DNA from: CAZWLY01 sp964634465
GTDB lineage: Bacteria > Desulfobacterota > Desulfarculia > G963662305
NCBI GenBank assembly: GCA_964634465.1
Contig: CAZWLY010000008.1
Location: forward strand, 1-64,000
Direction: 5' to 3'
Length of the DNA: 64,000 nucleotides
In this document: positions 1 to 8,319 of the stretch, in pieces
Position numbering within the stretch: position 1 is the first letter of the stretch
Layout: each line of letters begins with the position of its first letter
The notes under the pieces: generated by a model
Database searches by the model: none
Told to the model about the DNA's origin: nothing
Seen by the model: only the letters and a program-made list of their open reading frames with translations
Made by a program: the position numbers and the translations under genes

Positions 1-90
1 GCCGTACTCCTCTTCGGCCAGGGTGAAGGTCAGGTACTTGCCCTCCTTGTCGGTCTGGACTTCGAGCGTTGTTTGCCTTTGATCATTCAT
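1..90 (-). CDS. CheW-like chemotaxis coupling protein, N-terminal fragment
   Basis: The first 30 codons of a minus-strand gene run off the left edge, starting from the ATG at 88-90. The translated start includes KYLTFTLAEEEYG, which matches the opening beta strands of CheW coupling proteins (family knowledge); CheW links chemoreceptors to the CheA kinase at the inner membrane. A G-rich stretch (AGGGGGG) lies about 9 nt upstream as a possible ribosome binding site. Only the N-terminus is visible, so a CheW domain in a larger protein such as CheV cannot be excluded. A CheD homologue lies at 2892-3404, which fits a chemotaxis locus to the left. Confidence 0.7.
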   Translation of the reverse strand, partial: MNDQRQTTLEVQTDKEGKYLTFTLAEEEYG

Positions 91-313
91 CGTTTGTATC
101 CCCCCTTGTTTCCGGCTTGAGGTTGTCTTCCAGGTTGCTGGACGGTTTTGCTTTTCCGATTTTTGATGAGGTGGCCGAAAAAGAGGCTGCGGCCGACTCC
201 CGGGAACGCAGGCAGCTCTGGAAGCCGAAAAACAAGGGTCGAATAGAGAAGGCGCGGTTGGGTTTGAAAAACTTCGGGGGCCGCCGCCCCGCCTCTTTAA
301 TCGACGTATCCTA

Positions 314-530
314 TTGAAATTAAAGCGATTTCGGGGGGGGGGGGGGGGGGGGGAAAAAAGAAAAAGCGCCCCCCAGAAACGGGGGGGGGGGACAAGCGTT
401 GTGGAAAAATATTCCCCCACACATTTTTTTTTTATANNNNNNNNNNGTGCGTGCGCGTTGGGGACGGGGGGCTCGGCTGGTGGTGTGGGGGACGGGGGGG
501 GGGGGGGGGGGGGTGGGTGGGGGGGGGGTA
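314..530. other. Low-quality assembly region with G homopolymers
   Basis: This stretch contains a 21-G run (333-353), an 11-G run (381-391), a 10-N gap (437-446) and a 20-G run (494-513). Bases 351-436 are an error-rich copy of 527-611: both contain GCGCCC, then GAAACG, then a GGAAAATATTC-like block followed by CA.ACATTTTT. Open frames here encode only glycine or proline tracts and are not genes. The pattern fits a failed contig overlap padded with Ns and miscalled G bases rather than biology. Confidence 0.85.
437..446. other. Assembly gap (10 N)
   Basis: Ten consecutive undetermined bases. They sit between two near-duplicate sequences, so the true gap length may be negative (an overlap). 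Confidence 0.98.
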
Positions 531-673
531 AATATATGCCGCGGCGCCCTGAAACGCCTGGGGTGGATCACAGTCCTGGGAAAATATTCACCCATACATT
601 TTTATCTTATAAGATCGAGGCCGGTGTCAACCTGAAAAAGCCGGGGCTTGTTTTGCCCAAGCCGAGGAAATGA

Positions 674-895
674 CGCCTCCCCTTAGATAGACCGCCGTCG
701 CAGGAGAACCCAGAGGCGTATCTGCAAGCCCGGTGGATCGCCAGGGGGATGATTCAGGGTCTGATTCACCAGGACGTGACCGGCGGCGCGAACCACTACC
801 TGAACCCCTACGCCTGCGTGAAGCTGCCTAAATGGGGCCGGCGGACGGATAAGATCACGACCGTTATCGGGAAGCATACGTTCTATAGGTTTTAA
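674..895 (+). pseudogene. C-terminal remnant of a SleB-type (Hydrolase_2) cell-wall hydrolase
   Basis: Reading the frame that ends at TAA 893-895 gives a peptide with EAYLQARWIARG, then TGGANHYLNP, then a C-terminal IGKHTFYRF. This is the arrangement of SleB/Hydrolase_2 peptidoglycan hydrolases (a TGGA.HY motif and a terminal G.H.FYR motif), common as phage endolysins and spore-cortex enzymes. There is no start codon: the frame is closed by a stop at 671-673, and the family's N-terminal half is missing. The coding part therefore begins abruptly near 690, just to the right of the damaged assembly region. It is either a decayed prophage lysin or a gene cut by misassembly. It lies beside tRNA-Arg, a common phage integration target. 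Confidence 0.6.
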
Positions 896-899
896 TGAG

Positions 900-930
900 G
901 CTAGTCATTTGCTAGTCAAAGCTAGTCAAA
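900..930. repeat. Three tandem copies of a GCTAGTCA-type decamer
   Basis: One GCTAGTCATTT copy (900-910) is followed by two identical GCTAGTCAAA copies (911-920, 921-930). They lie directly beyond the tRNA-Arg terminator, on the side of the phage hydrolase remnant. Short tandem repeats next to a tRNA 3' end resemble integrase arm-type sites or an attachment-site boundary, but this is inference. Confidence 0.6.
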
Positions 931-960
931 AAGGGGTTACGCCATGTGACGTAACCCCTT
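926..960 (-). terminator. Rho-independent terminator of tRNA-Arg
   Basis: A perfect 11-bp stem (931-941 with 950-960) encloses an 8-nt loop. On the minus strand it is followed by a run of five T. It starts 8 nt after the tRNA CCA end, so it is positioned to terminate tRNA-Arg transcription. Confidence 0.8.
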
Positions 961-968
961 GAAACTCT

Positions 969-1045
969 TGGTGCGCCCGGCAGGACTCGAACCTGCAACC
1001 TTTTGATTCGTAGTCAAACGCTCTATCCAATTGAGCTACGGGCGC
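969..1045 (-). tRNA. tRNA-Arg (anticodon ACG)
   Basis: The minus strand folds as a full cloverleaf: acceptor stem GCGCCCG (1039-1045) paired with CGGGCGC (973-979), a D arm containing AGCTCAATTGGATAGAGC, an anticodon stem TTTGA/TCAAA around the loop CTACGAA (anticodon ACG, read as ICG), and a T arm with GGTTCGAGTCC. The 3' CCA is encoded (969-971). It decodes CGU/CGC/CGA arginine codons. A phage hydrolase remnant just downstream suggests this tRNA has served as an integration site. Confidence 0.95.
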
Positions 1046-1088
1046 AACGCCAGATATGTCTAACACAAGCCGGAGGCGGGATCAAGCC

Positions 1089-1565
1089 TCATCGCAACGC
1101 GGGCTTCGTTTTGTCCAGCCAAGCGAAGTAGTCGGTCAGGATTTGGCGGTGATCGAAGCACAGATCGGCCGGAATTTCTCGTTTTGTGAACAACTTCGCC
1201 TCGGCCGCGTCATCTCCGGCCCGGGGGACGCCGTAGGCGACGGCGGCGAAGACGACCGACATGGTGTGCTTCCTGGGGTCTCGATCGGGGCGGGAATAGA
1301 CGCCGATTCGGCCCTGGAGGTGAACGTCGAGCCCGGTCTCCTCCTTGGCCTCGCGCCTGGCCGCTTCTTCGGCCGATTCGCCGTAGTCGATGAAGCCGCC
1401 CGGCAAAGCCCAGCCCAGAGGCGGGTAGCGCCGGCGGATCAGCACCACTCCCTTCTCGCGACCGCCGGGGCGACAGGAGATGACAATGTCCACGGTGGGG
1501 GCCGGATTGCGGTAGAGGGCCACCGCCTCGCCGCACCGCGGGCAGTCGATCGAGCGGCTGGACAC
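1089..1565 (-). CDS. Nudix hydrolase
   Basis: A 158-residue Nudix pyrophosphohydrolase. The Nudix box is complete around residues 57-79 (GGFIDYGESAEEA followed by RREAKEETGLD), matching Gx5Ex7REUxEExGU, in which the REUxEE glutamates bind Mg2+. Residues 8-11 form a CPRC pair that could be a small zinc ribbon. Such proteins hydrolyse nucleoside diphosphates linked to another group (ADP-ribose, dinucleotides); the substrate cannot be read from the sequence. The start is GTG at 1563-1565, two bases after the stop of the upstream XRE-cupin gene, so it is the last gene of a three-gene operon with both regulators. Confidence 0.88.
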   Translation of the reverse strand: MSSRSIDCPRCGEAVALYRNPAPTVDIVISCRPGGREKGVVLIRRRYPPLGWALPGGFIDYGESAEEAARREAKEETGLDVHLQGRIGVYSRPDRDPRKHTMSVVFAAVAYGVPRAGDDAAEAKLFTKREIPADLCFDHRQILTDYFAWLDKTKPALR

Positions 1566-1567
1566 GA

Positions 1568-2089
1568 CTAACGCCGGGAGACCACCACCGCTTTGGCGCC
1601 GTCCTTGGATGTCACCCGGTGCTGGAACCGGGCGTCGAAGTAGACCGTCTCACCGGCCTTGAACGAGACCTTGTTGTCCTCGAACTCCAAGACGGCCTGG
1701 CCCTCCAAGAGGTGGTAGCCTTTGTAGTAGTCGTCGGTCTCCCACTCGCCCTCGTTGCCGGCGGGGATCTCGGCCAGGCTGAGGCTCAGTTTGTCCTCGA
1801 TGATGCCCTCGGGATAGATGCCGGTGTAGACGATTCCGTCCTTCTCCCAGGTCTTGATCCGGTTCGACTTGAGGCGAATCAGCGTTCGCTCTTTGTCTTG
1901 GATGAAGTCGGTTATCGGCCGGCCCAGGTGATAGGCGATCTCGACCATCAGTCTGATGGAGGGAGAGACCTGGCCCGTCTCGATACGCTGCAAGGTCATT
2001 ATGGAGATGCCGATCTTCTCGGAGAAGACCTTGAGCGACCAGCCTTTGGCCTTTCTGGCTTGGCGAATGGTTTGGCCCAACCTACTCAT
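1568..2089 (-). CDS. XRE-family regulator with C-terminal cupin domain (copy A)
   Basis: This 173-residue protein has an N-terminal helix-turn-helix of the XRE/Cro type (residues 4-60; KGWSLKVFSEKIGIS and TLQRIETGQVSPS) and a C-terminal cupin_2 barrel (about 100-170; LLEGQAVLEFEDNKV, then GETVYFDARFQHRV). XRE-cupin proteins usually sense a small metabolite or oxidant through the cupin and regulate adjacent genes. It has the same length as, and clear similarity to, the next upstream gene (2103-2624), 13 bp away, so the pair arose by tandem duplication. Effector and targets are unknown. Confidence 0.88.
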   Translation of the reverse strand: MSRLGQTIRQARKAKGWSLKVFSEKIGISIMTLQRIETGQVSPSIRLMVEIAYHLGRPITDFIQDKERTLIRLKSNRIKTWEKDGIVYTGIYPEGIIEDKLSLSLAEIPAGNEGEWETDDYYKGYHLLEGQAVLEFEDNKVSFKAGETVYFDARFQHRVTSKDGAKAVVVSRR

Positions 2090-2102
2090 ATCTCGATCCC
2101 TC

Positions 2103-2624
2103 TCAGTCCTTCAAAACGACGATCGCCTTGGCGCCGGTGTTGGTCTTGACCCGCTGCCTGAATCGGGCGTCGAAGTAGATCGTCTCTCCGGCCTGCTGGC
2201 GGACCTTGCGGTCGTCGAACTCGACCTCGGTTTGCCCCTCCAGGATATGGGAGCCCTCGAAACGCTTGGTGCTCTTCCAGTCTATGACGCCGCCGGGTTT
2301 CAATTCGGCCAACCAGACCGACAGACTCTCGGCCACCAGGCCTTCAGGGAAGATGCAGGAGCGGATGTAATCCTTTTTCTTCTCCTTGGGCAGATCCTTG
2401 GCCTTGTAGTGAACCAGGGTCCGCTCTTTGTCGGACACGAATTCGGTGACCGGCAGGCCGAGTTGATAGGCTATCTCGACCAACAGATCGACCGATGGGG
2501 AGACCTTCCCCGTCTCGATTCGTTGCAAGGTCATGATCGAAACGCCGATGAGACCGGACAATTTTTTGAGAGACCAGCCCTTGGCTTGTCGTTCCTTGCG
2601 GATGCGTTGGCCCAGGTCAATCAT
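2103..2624 (-). CDS. XRE-family regulator with C-terminal cupin domain (copy B)
   Basis: A paralogue of copy A, also 173 residues. The HTH (GWSLKKLSGLIGVSIMTLQR) is nearly identical between the copies, whereas residues 75-130 of the cupin half diverge, which suggests similar DNA targets but different ligands. The cupin block (HILEGQTEVEFDD, GETIYFDARFRQRV) is intact. It is the first gene of the operon that continues into copy A and the Nudix gene, and a sigma-70-like promoter lies just upstream (2678-2706). Autoregulation is likely for this family but is not shown directly. Confidence 0.88.
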   Translation of the reverse strand: MIDLGQRIRKERQAKGWSLKKLSGLIGVSIMTLQRIETGKVSPSVDLLVEIAYQLGLPVTEFVSDKERTLVHYKAKDLPKEKKKDYIRSCIFPEGLVAESLSVWLAELKPGGVIDWKSTKRFEGSHILEGQTEVEFDDRKVRQQAGETIYFDARFRQRVKTNTGAKAIVVLKD

Positions 2625-2677
2625 GTGTTACACCTCTACGTGGCGCCGTTTATTGAATTTTGTTAATCACTGTTATG

Positions 2678-2706
2678 ATAATACCCGACCCGCCTTCAAC
2701 GGTCAA
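2678..2706 (-). promoter_or_regulatory. Predicted sigma-70 promoter of the XRE-cupin operon
   Basis: On the minus strand a -35 element TTGACC (2701-2706) and a -10 element TATTAT (2678-2683) are separated by exactly 17 bp. They sit about 55 bp upstream of the first XRE-cupin gene. The flanking DNA is AT-rich compared with the rest of the window. Confidence 0.65.
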
Positions 2707-2891
2707 GATAAAACCGCCACCGAGCGTTCAGTCCGCGTCCTCCAAGGCGAATAAGATAAATATCACAGCTAAATACGCCTTTTCGACGATTTCGATCGCC
2801 GGTCGGGCCGCCCGCACCTCTTTACCAGAGAGACATCGCCGGGTCGAAATTGTGCAGGGAGAGCGCCGTCGTTTCGGCCGGTGCGGGTGTG

Positions 2892-3404
2892 TCAGCTTCG
2901 GCGATAGTGGGGGTACCAGTCCTCCTGGCGGCTCTTGTTGGTCTTCATGCACAGAATCTCATTGGTCTGAGTGTGGTACAGCACCCGGCGGTATTGGATT
3001 CCGCCCACGTCCTCGGAGATGATCGGGATGCGGGAGCGCTTGAGTTCGCGGCGGGCGACCTTGACGTTCTTCGTTCCCAGGTCCTTGGCGTAAGTATAAC
3101 GATGCCCGCCGCCGAAAACCTGGGCCTCCATGTTTTCCCGCCGGGCCCCCATCTTGACCAGCATCTTGATCAGGGTCCTGATGGCCACGGTGCCGAACTT
3201 GGCCGTCGGCCTGTCCCTCCGGCCCGGTTTGGGGTACTGGAAGTGGCTCATCCCGCCGATGCCGAGCACTCGATCCCAGACGCAGACGGCCACCCCCGAG
3301 CCCAATCCGGCGCTGATCAACGATGGTTGGGTATTGACGAAGATGTAACCCGGTCCGAGATGATAATGAAAAGGCTCTAACTGGTGGTTACCCGCCCTGG
3401 GCAT
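2892..3404 (-). CDS. cheD: CheD-like protein lacking the catalytic cysteine
   Basis: The 170-residue product resembles CheD, which deamidates glutamines of chemoreceptors and binds CheC. Family landmarks are present: SAGLGSGVAVCVWD (residues 30-43), IGGMSHFQYP (about 48-57, containing the active-site His), KFGTVAIRTLIKML and GGHRYT. In characterised CheDs the first motif is T.GLGSCVAV, with Cys as nucleophile. Here that position is a GGG glycine codon and the Thr is Ser, so deamidase activity is not expected as written. The protein could still act as a binding partner in receptor signalling. The start ATG is at 3402-3404. It is not in an operon with other che genes, although a CheW start lies at the window edge. 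Confidence 0.8.
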   Translation of the reverse strand: MPRAGNHQLEPFHYHLGPGYIFVNTQPSLISAGLGSGVAVCVWDRVLGIGGMSHFQYPKPGRRDRPTAKFGTVAIRTLIKMLVKMGARRENMEAQVFGGGHRYTYAKDLGTKNVKVARRELKRSRIPIISEDVGGIQYRRVLYHTQTNEILCMKTNKSRQEDWYPHYRRS

Positions 3405-3580
3405 GGAGCGCTACCCCATCAACTTGTATATAGCTTCCTATCACCTACCATATTTTGGAGGAGCAGGCAAACATTTTTATCTCTCAACCAACCATCAAAG
3501 CGCCTGTATGCGATTGTACCCCAAGGGCGACGGGCCAACAACCGAATCTCACCGCCGCAGCCTCGACTTCGGGGATGCGT

Positions 3581-5461
3581 CTAGACCCCGCTTTTGATCT
3601 GCTTGATGTAGGCGGCGACGCCTTTGAACAGGCCGATGGCCAATCGGTTCAGATAACGGTCCTTACCCAACCGGTAGCACTCGGTGGAGTTGGTCCCGAA
3701 GCCGACTTCGACCAGGATCGCCGGCATGCGCGCCCCCAGCAAGACGTAGAAGGGAGCCTGTTTGACCCCCAGGCTGCGCGTCCCGGGGAAGGCGCGGCGG
3801 AGAGTGGCGACCAGTTGGCGCTGGGTCTGGAAGGCCAGGCGGTTCGACTCGTTGATCTTGGTGTTGAGCATCAGGTCGTTGAGGATCGACTGCAGGTCGG
3901 AGATGGATTTGGTCGAGGTGGCGTTCTCCCGGGCGGCCAGGGTGATGGCCCGCTCGTCGGTGGCCAGGTTCAGAAAGTAGGTCTCCACGCCGGACAGGCG
4001 CCGGTTCCTGGCCGCGTTGACGTGGATCGAGATGAACAGATCAGCCTGACTGGTGTTGGCGATGGCGGTTCGCTCCTCTAAGGGCAGGTAGACGTCTTTG
4101 GTCCGGGTCAACACCACCTTGAGCCCCAGTTTTTGCCGGAGAAGCCTGGCCAGCTTGAGGGCGATCTTGAGGGTGATGTCCTTCTCTTTCAGTCCCCGGC
4201 AGGTCCTGGTTCCCGGATCGCGGCCGCCGTGGCCGGGGTCGATGACCACCGTTCGCACCCCCAGTCCCAACTGGACGGCCAGGCCCTTGCCCGCCTGCTT
4301 CCTGGCCTTGCCCCGGGGCACCTTGATTCCCTTGCCCTTCCTGGGATCGGCCGGGATCGTCGGCCTCTCGCCCGGGCCGGTTTCGGCCTTGGCGGCCACC
4401 CTCGGTCCGGAGACGTCGATGACCACCCGGTTGGGCGAGTGCAGCTCGAAGGCCTTGTAGCCGTCGATGGTCTGGATGTCCAGGACCACCCGGACGGTGT
4501 TGGCGTCGTACTGGCCCAACCGGGCCCGGCGGAGGTGGCCGTCGGCGATGGAGATCTCCTTTTCGCCGTGGCTGTCCAGGCGGGCGTTTTCCAGATCCAG
4601 AAACAGCCGGGCCGGCTTGCCCAGATCGGGGTCGGGCCGAAGAAGATGGCTTTTGAACTTGACCGGGCCGGTCACGTCGACGACGACCCGGGTGTAACCG
4701 GCCGCCGACCAGTGGCGAAGCCCGGTCACCACCACCTCGTCTCCGGTCAGCTTGCGCGCCGGCTTGGCCTCGGGCGGCTCGAAGGCCGGCGTCGGTTTCA
4801 TCTGGGCCGGCCGGCGGCGGCGGTGCTTGGCCGAGGTGAAGTGGCGGCGGCCGGGTCGGTTCCTCGTCCCGTCGCCTTTCACCCCCCTCCCGGCGCTGGC
4901 GACGGCCTGGCCGGTTGCATCCCGCCGAGCTCTCCGCTCGGCCTTGTCCGCTTCGAGCTTCTTGATCTGCTGGGCCAGCTTGGCCCGCTCGACCTTGGCC
5001 GCTTCGGCCATGTCGCCCTGGGGGTAGGCCAGCTCGATGCGCAGGAAGGCGACGTAGGCCCCGACCTTGTCGCCCTTGGCCGAGAGCAGCAGCCGGCCGA
5101 GGTGGTAGAGGCTGTCGTCGGCCAGCTTGGACTTGGGGTAGCGCTTCGCTAGGCGGCGGTAGTGATTGAGGGCGGTGTTCAAATCGGCCGGATCGTCGGT
5201 CTGCTCGAAGAGCCGTTCATAGAGGCGGCCCAGCCGGAAGAGGTACTTGGCCCCCTCGGCGGTGGCGCCGTGGCGCTTGAGACCGGCTTGCTGGGCCCGG
5301 ATGCAGTCGGTCAACTGCTGGGCCGAGGCCACGGCCGAGACGACGAGGCGATAGTAGCACGAATCGCTGACCGCCCAGGCCGGGCGGGCCGGCAGGGCGA
5401 GCCCGATCTGGACCGCGAGCAGGGCCGCCGCCAACAACCAGCGCCAGGAGAAGCGACCCAC
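3581..5461 (-). CDS. N-acetylmuramoyl-L-alanine amidase with AMIN domain (AmiC type)
   Basis: This 626-residue exported enzyme cleaves the amide bond between MurNAc and the stem peptide during daughter-cell separation. A signal peptide covers residues 1-30 (WRWLLAAALLAVQIGLALPA). Residues 60-170 form a TPR-like repeat region (KYLFRLGRLYERLF, YHLGRLLLSAKGDK). A basic, proline-rich linker follows, then an AMIN domain (about 245-350) that localises such enzymes to the septum, and the Amidase_3 catalytic domain (about 405-620) with zinc motif IDPGHGGRDPGT, ISIHVNA and the catalytic EVGFGTN. It begins directly after the mutS stop, so the two are co-transcribed. The N-terminal TPR module is an addition to the classical AmiC layout. 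Confidence 0.92.
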   Translation of the reverse strand: MGRFSWRWLLAAALLAVQIGLALPARPAWAVSDSCYYRLVVSAVASAQQLTDCIRAQQAGLKRHGATAEGAKYLFRLGRLYERLFEQTDDPADLNTALNHYRRLAKRYPKSKLADDSLYHLGRLLLSAKGDKVGAYVAFLRIELAYPQGDMAEAAKVERAKLAQQIKKLEADKAERRARRDATGQAVASAGRGVKGDGTRNRPGRRHFTSAKHRRRRPAQMKPTPAFEPPEAKPARKLTGDEVVVTGLRHWSAAGYTRVVVDVTGPVKFKSHLLRPDPDLGKPARLFLDLENARLDSHGEKEISIADGHLRRARLGQYDANTVRVVLDIQTIDGYKAFELHSPNRVVIDVSGPRVAAKAETGPGERPTIPADPRKGKGIKVPRGKARKQAGKGLAVQLGLGVRTVVIDPGHGGRDPGTRTCRGLKEKDITLKIALKLARLLRQKLGLKVVLTRTKDVYLPLEERTAIANTSQADLFISIHVNAARNRRLSGVETYFLNLATDERAITLAARENATSTKSISDLQSILNDLMLNTKINESNRLAFQTQRQLVATLRRAFPGTRSLGVKQAPFYVLLGARMPAILVEVGFGTNSTECYRLGKDRYLNRLAIGLFKGVAAYIKQIKSGV

Positions 5462-8074
5462 CTAGATCAGCTCCTTGAGCTCCGCCAGCAGACTCAGAGC
5501 CTCCAGCGGCGTGGTCTGGTCGGGGTCGATCTCACTCAACCGCTGGCGCAGCACGTCCGGCCTGGCGCCGGCCGAAAAGAGCAGCGGCTGCTCCGGGTCT
5601 TCCAGGCGATCCAGGAGACTCTTGGGCGCGCCTTCCTCCAGGCCGGCCAGGACCTCCCTGGCCCGAGCGATGACCTGGACCGGCAGCCCGGCCAGGTGGG
5701 CGACCTCGAGGCCGTAGGAGCGCGAAACGCCGCCCGGGGTCAAGGTCCGAAGAAAGACCACTCGCTGGCCGAGCTTCTTGACGGCCACGGTGAAGTTCTT
5801 GACCCGTTCCTTGATCGCGGCCAGTTCGATCAGCTCGTGATAGTGGGTGGCCAGAAGCGTCTTGACCCCTCTGCCGTCGAGATCGTGGAGAAACTCGGTC
5901 ACCGCCCAGGCGATGGCCAGGCCGTCGAAGGTCGAGGTCCCCCGGCCGATCTCGTCCAGGACGACCAGGCTCTGGGGCGTGGCCTGGGTCAGAATCCGGG
6001 CCGTCTCGCTCATCTCGACCATGAACGTCGAGCGCCCCCGGGCCAGCTCGTCGCCGGCCCCGACCCGGGTGAAGATCCGGTCGACCAGGCCGATCGAGGC
6101 CCGTTCCGCCGGAATGCAGGCGCCCATCTGGGCCATCAGCACGCCCAGAGCCGCCTGGCGCAGAATGGTCGATTTGCCGGCCATGTTCGGCCCGGTCAGG
6201 ATCAGGACCTGCTGGTCGGTCATGTCGAGGCGGATGTCGTTGGGCACGAACGGCTCCTCGGTGAACTCGACCTCGACCACCGGGTGGCGCGAGCCGATCA
6301 GCTCGATGGTCTCCGAGTCGTTGAGCGCCGGCCGGCAGTAGTCGTTGGCCTGGGCGACTTCGGCCAGGCCGGCCACGACGTCGATGAAGGCCGCCTTGGC
6401 CGCGGCGTCCTTGATTCGCGGGGCCTGTTCGGCCAGCTTGCCTCTCAGCTCGGCGAACAACCGGTGCTCCAACTCGGCCGCCTTCTCGCCGGCGGTGAGC
6501 ACCTTCTCCTCCAGGGAATCCAACTCCTCGGTGGTGAAACGCTCGGCGTTGACCAGGGTCTGCTTCCGGCGGTAGTCGTCCGGCACTTTGTCGAGGTTGG
6601 CCTTGCTGACCTCCAGGTAGTAGCCGAAGACCTTGTTGTACTTGACCTTCAGGCTGGCGATTCCGGTTCGCTCCCGCTCCCGCTCTTCCAAGGCGGCGAT
6701 GTAACCCTGGCCGTCGGCCTTGATCCTCGTCAGCTCGTCCAGCTCGGCGTCGAAGCCGGGCTTGATGATCCCGCCCTCCTTTATCGCCGTCGGCGGATCG
6801 TCGATCAGGGTCTGGTCGATCATCTCGGCCAGGTCGGTCAACGGGTCCAGCCGGCCGCCGAGCTCGACCAGTTCGGGCGAGCCGGTTTCCTCCACAAGCG
6901 CCTTGATGTCGGGCAGGGCCCGGGCCGAGACCTTCAAGAGAAAGACCTCCCTGGGCGTGGCCCGCTCCATGACGATCCGGCCGCAAAGCCGCTCCAGGTC
7001 GGCCACTCGCCTCAGGCTTTCCCGGAGTCGGGACCTGATCCCGGGCGCCTCGAAAAGGGCGGCGACCATGGCCTGCCGCCTTCTGAGCGGTTCGAGCTCC
7101 TTGAGCGGGTAGGCCAACCAGCGTCGAAGCAGGCGGCCGCCCATGGCGGTCATGGTCTTGTCCAGGACGTGGATCAGGGTCCCCTTGCCCCGCCGGCCGG
7201 TCAGGGTCGAGAACAGCTCCAGGTGGCGGGCGGTGATGTCGTCGATCTGGAGGTAGGCCGAGGAGCTGATGACCTCCAGGCCGACGATGTGTTTCGGGGC
7301 GGCCATGGCCGTCTTGGCCACGTAGGCCAATATCGCCCCGGCGGCCGACAGGCCGGCCGAGAGGTGATCCACTTCCAGGGCCTTCAAGTCGGGGACGTTG
7401 AAATGCCGGACCAGACGCCGGGCGGCCTTTCGGCGGTCGAAGGCGTTCCGGTCCAGAAACTCGACGTGGATGCTTCGCCCCGGCCCGACTCCGGCCAGGC
7501 CGGCCAGGGTGTTGAACTCGGAGCTGTCCCGAAAATCCCCGGGCAACAACAGCTCGGCCGGAGAGAGGCGGGAGATCTCGGCCGCCAGCTCGGCGAGACC
7601 GTCGGTCTCGCGCACGGCGAACTGACCGGTGGACAGATCGAGGAAGGCCAGGCCGGCCTTGCCGTTGAGGCCGTTCGGATCGGCCGCGGCCAGAAAGGTG
7701 TTCTCCTTGGCCGGCAGGTGCTCCGGGTCGGTGAAGGTGCCCTGGCTGACGACCTGGACCACCTCCCGCCTGACCAGCCCCTTGGCCTTGGCCGGGTCCT
7801 CGACCTGGTCGCAGATGGCCACCTTGAAGCCGGCCTCGATCAGCCGGGCGATATAGGAGCCGGCGGCGTGATGGGGCACGCCGCACATCGGTATCGGTTC
7901 GCCCTGGTGGCGGCCCCGGGAGGTGAGGGTTATCTCCAGGGCGGCCGAGGCGACCTTGGCGTCCTCGAAGAAGAGTTCATAAAAGTCGCCCATACGGAAA
8001 AAGAGGAGACAGTCGGGGTGCTCCTCCTTGATGGCCAGATACTGGCGCAGCATGGGCGTGGTCTTGGCGGCCAT
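5462..8074 (-). CDS. mutS: DNA mismatch repair protein MutS
   Basis: At 870 residues this is the usual MutS length. The mismatch-reading FYE motif is present near the N-terminus (MGDFYELF). The clamp and lever regions follow, then the ATPase domain with Walker A (GPNMAGKST), Walker B (LVVLDEIGRGTSTFDG) and the helix-turn-helix dimerisation tail. MutS recognises base mismatches and recruits MutL. No mutL lies next to it. It ends where the amidase gene begins. Confidence 0.97.
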   Translation of the reverse strand: MAAKTTPMLRQYLAIKEEHPDCLLFFRMGDFYELFFEDAKVASAALEITLTSRGRHQGEPIPMCGVPHHAAGSYIARLIEAGFKVAICDQVEDPAKAKGLVRREVVQVVSQGTFTDPEHLPAKENTFLAAADPNGLNGKAGLAFLDLSTGQFAVRETDGLAELAAEISRLSPAELLLPGDFRDSSEFNTLAGLAGVGPGRSIHVEFLDRNAFDRRKAARRLVRHFNVPDLKALEVDHLSAGLSAAGAILAYVAKTAMAAPKHIVGLEVISSSAYLQIDDITARHLELFSTLTGRRGKGTLIHVLDKTMTAMGGRLLRRWLAYPLKELEPLRRRQAMVAALFEAPGIRSRLRESLRRVADLERLCGRIVMERATPREVFLLKVSARALPDIKALVEETGSPELVELGGRLDPLTDLAEMIDQTLIDDPPTAIKEGGIIKPGFDAELDELTRIKADGQGYIAALEERERERTGIASLKVKYNKVFGYYLEVSKANLDKVPDDYRRKQTLVNAERFTTEELDSLEEKVLTAGEKAAELEHRLFAELRGKLAEQAPRIKDAAAKAAFIDVVAGLAEVAQANDYCRPALNDSETIELIGSRHPVVEVEFTEEPFVPNDIRLDMTDQQVLILTGPNMAGKSTILRQAALGVLMAQMGACIPAERASIGLVDRIFTRVGAGDELARGRSTFMVEMSETARILTQATPQSLVVLDEIGRGTSTFDGLAIAWAVTEFLHDLDGRGVKTLLATHYHELIELAAIKERVKNFTVAVKKLGQRVVFLRTLTPGGVSRSYGLEVAHLAGLPVQVIARAREVLAGLEEGAPKSLLDRLEDPEQPLLFSAGARPDVLRQRLSEIDPDQTTPLEALSLLAELKELI

Positions 8075-8319
8075 ATGCTTCTAGAATACCGTCTCCCAAG
8101 CAAGTTGACTAGCGGCGCTCTCGGCCGCAGTGGTTGTTCCGGCGATCGGCAAGACGCCCTTTCGGGCCGCCTGGTTTCCCGCGTTTCAACTTGTCCGTGG
8201 ATTCACTCGTCCATCGCCGGTTCGGTGTCGGACAAGCAACGGGCGGCCGGCTTGAGTGTTCCCCGGCGGTCACGACCGCAGCCGGCCCTGGTCGAGAAGT
8301 TTTTCATTCAAGCACAACA

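Noticed and set aside
333..513. G runs as possible G-quadruplex regulatory DNA
   Set aside because: They flank an N gap and a duplicated, corrupted sequence, so base-calling failure is the simpler explanation.
900..930. Tandem GCTAGTCA repeats as a CRISPR array
   Set aside because: Units are 10-11 bp with no spacers, and no cas genes are present.
2728..2952. 74-codon minus-strand frame between the XRE operon and cheD
   Set aside because: No recognisable motif, overlaps the operon promoter region and the cheD 3' end, and has an unusual composition.
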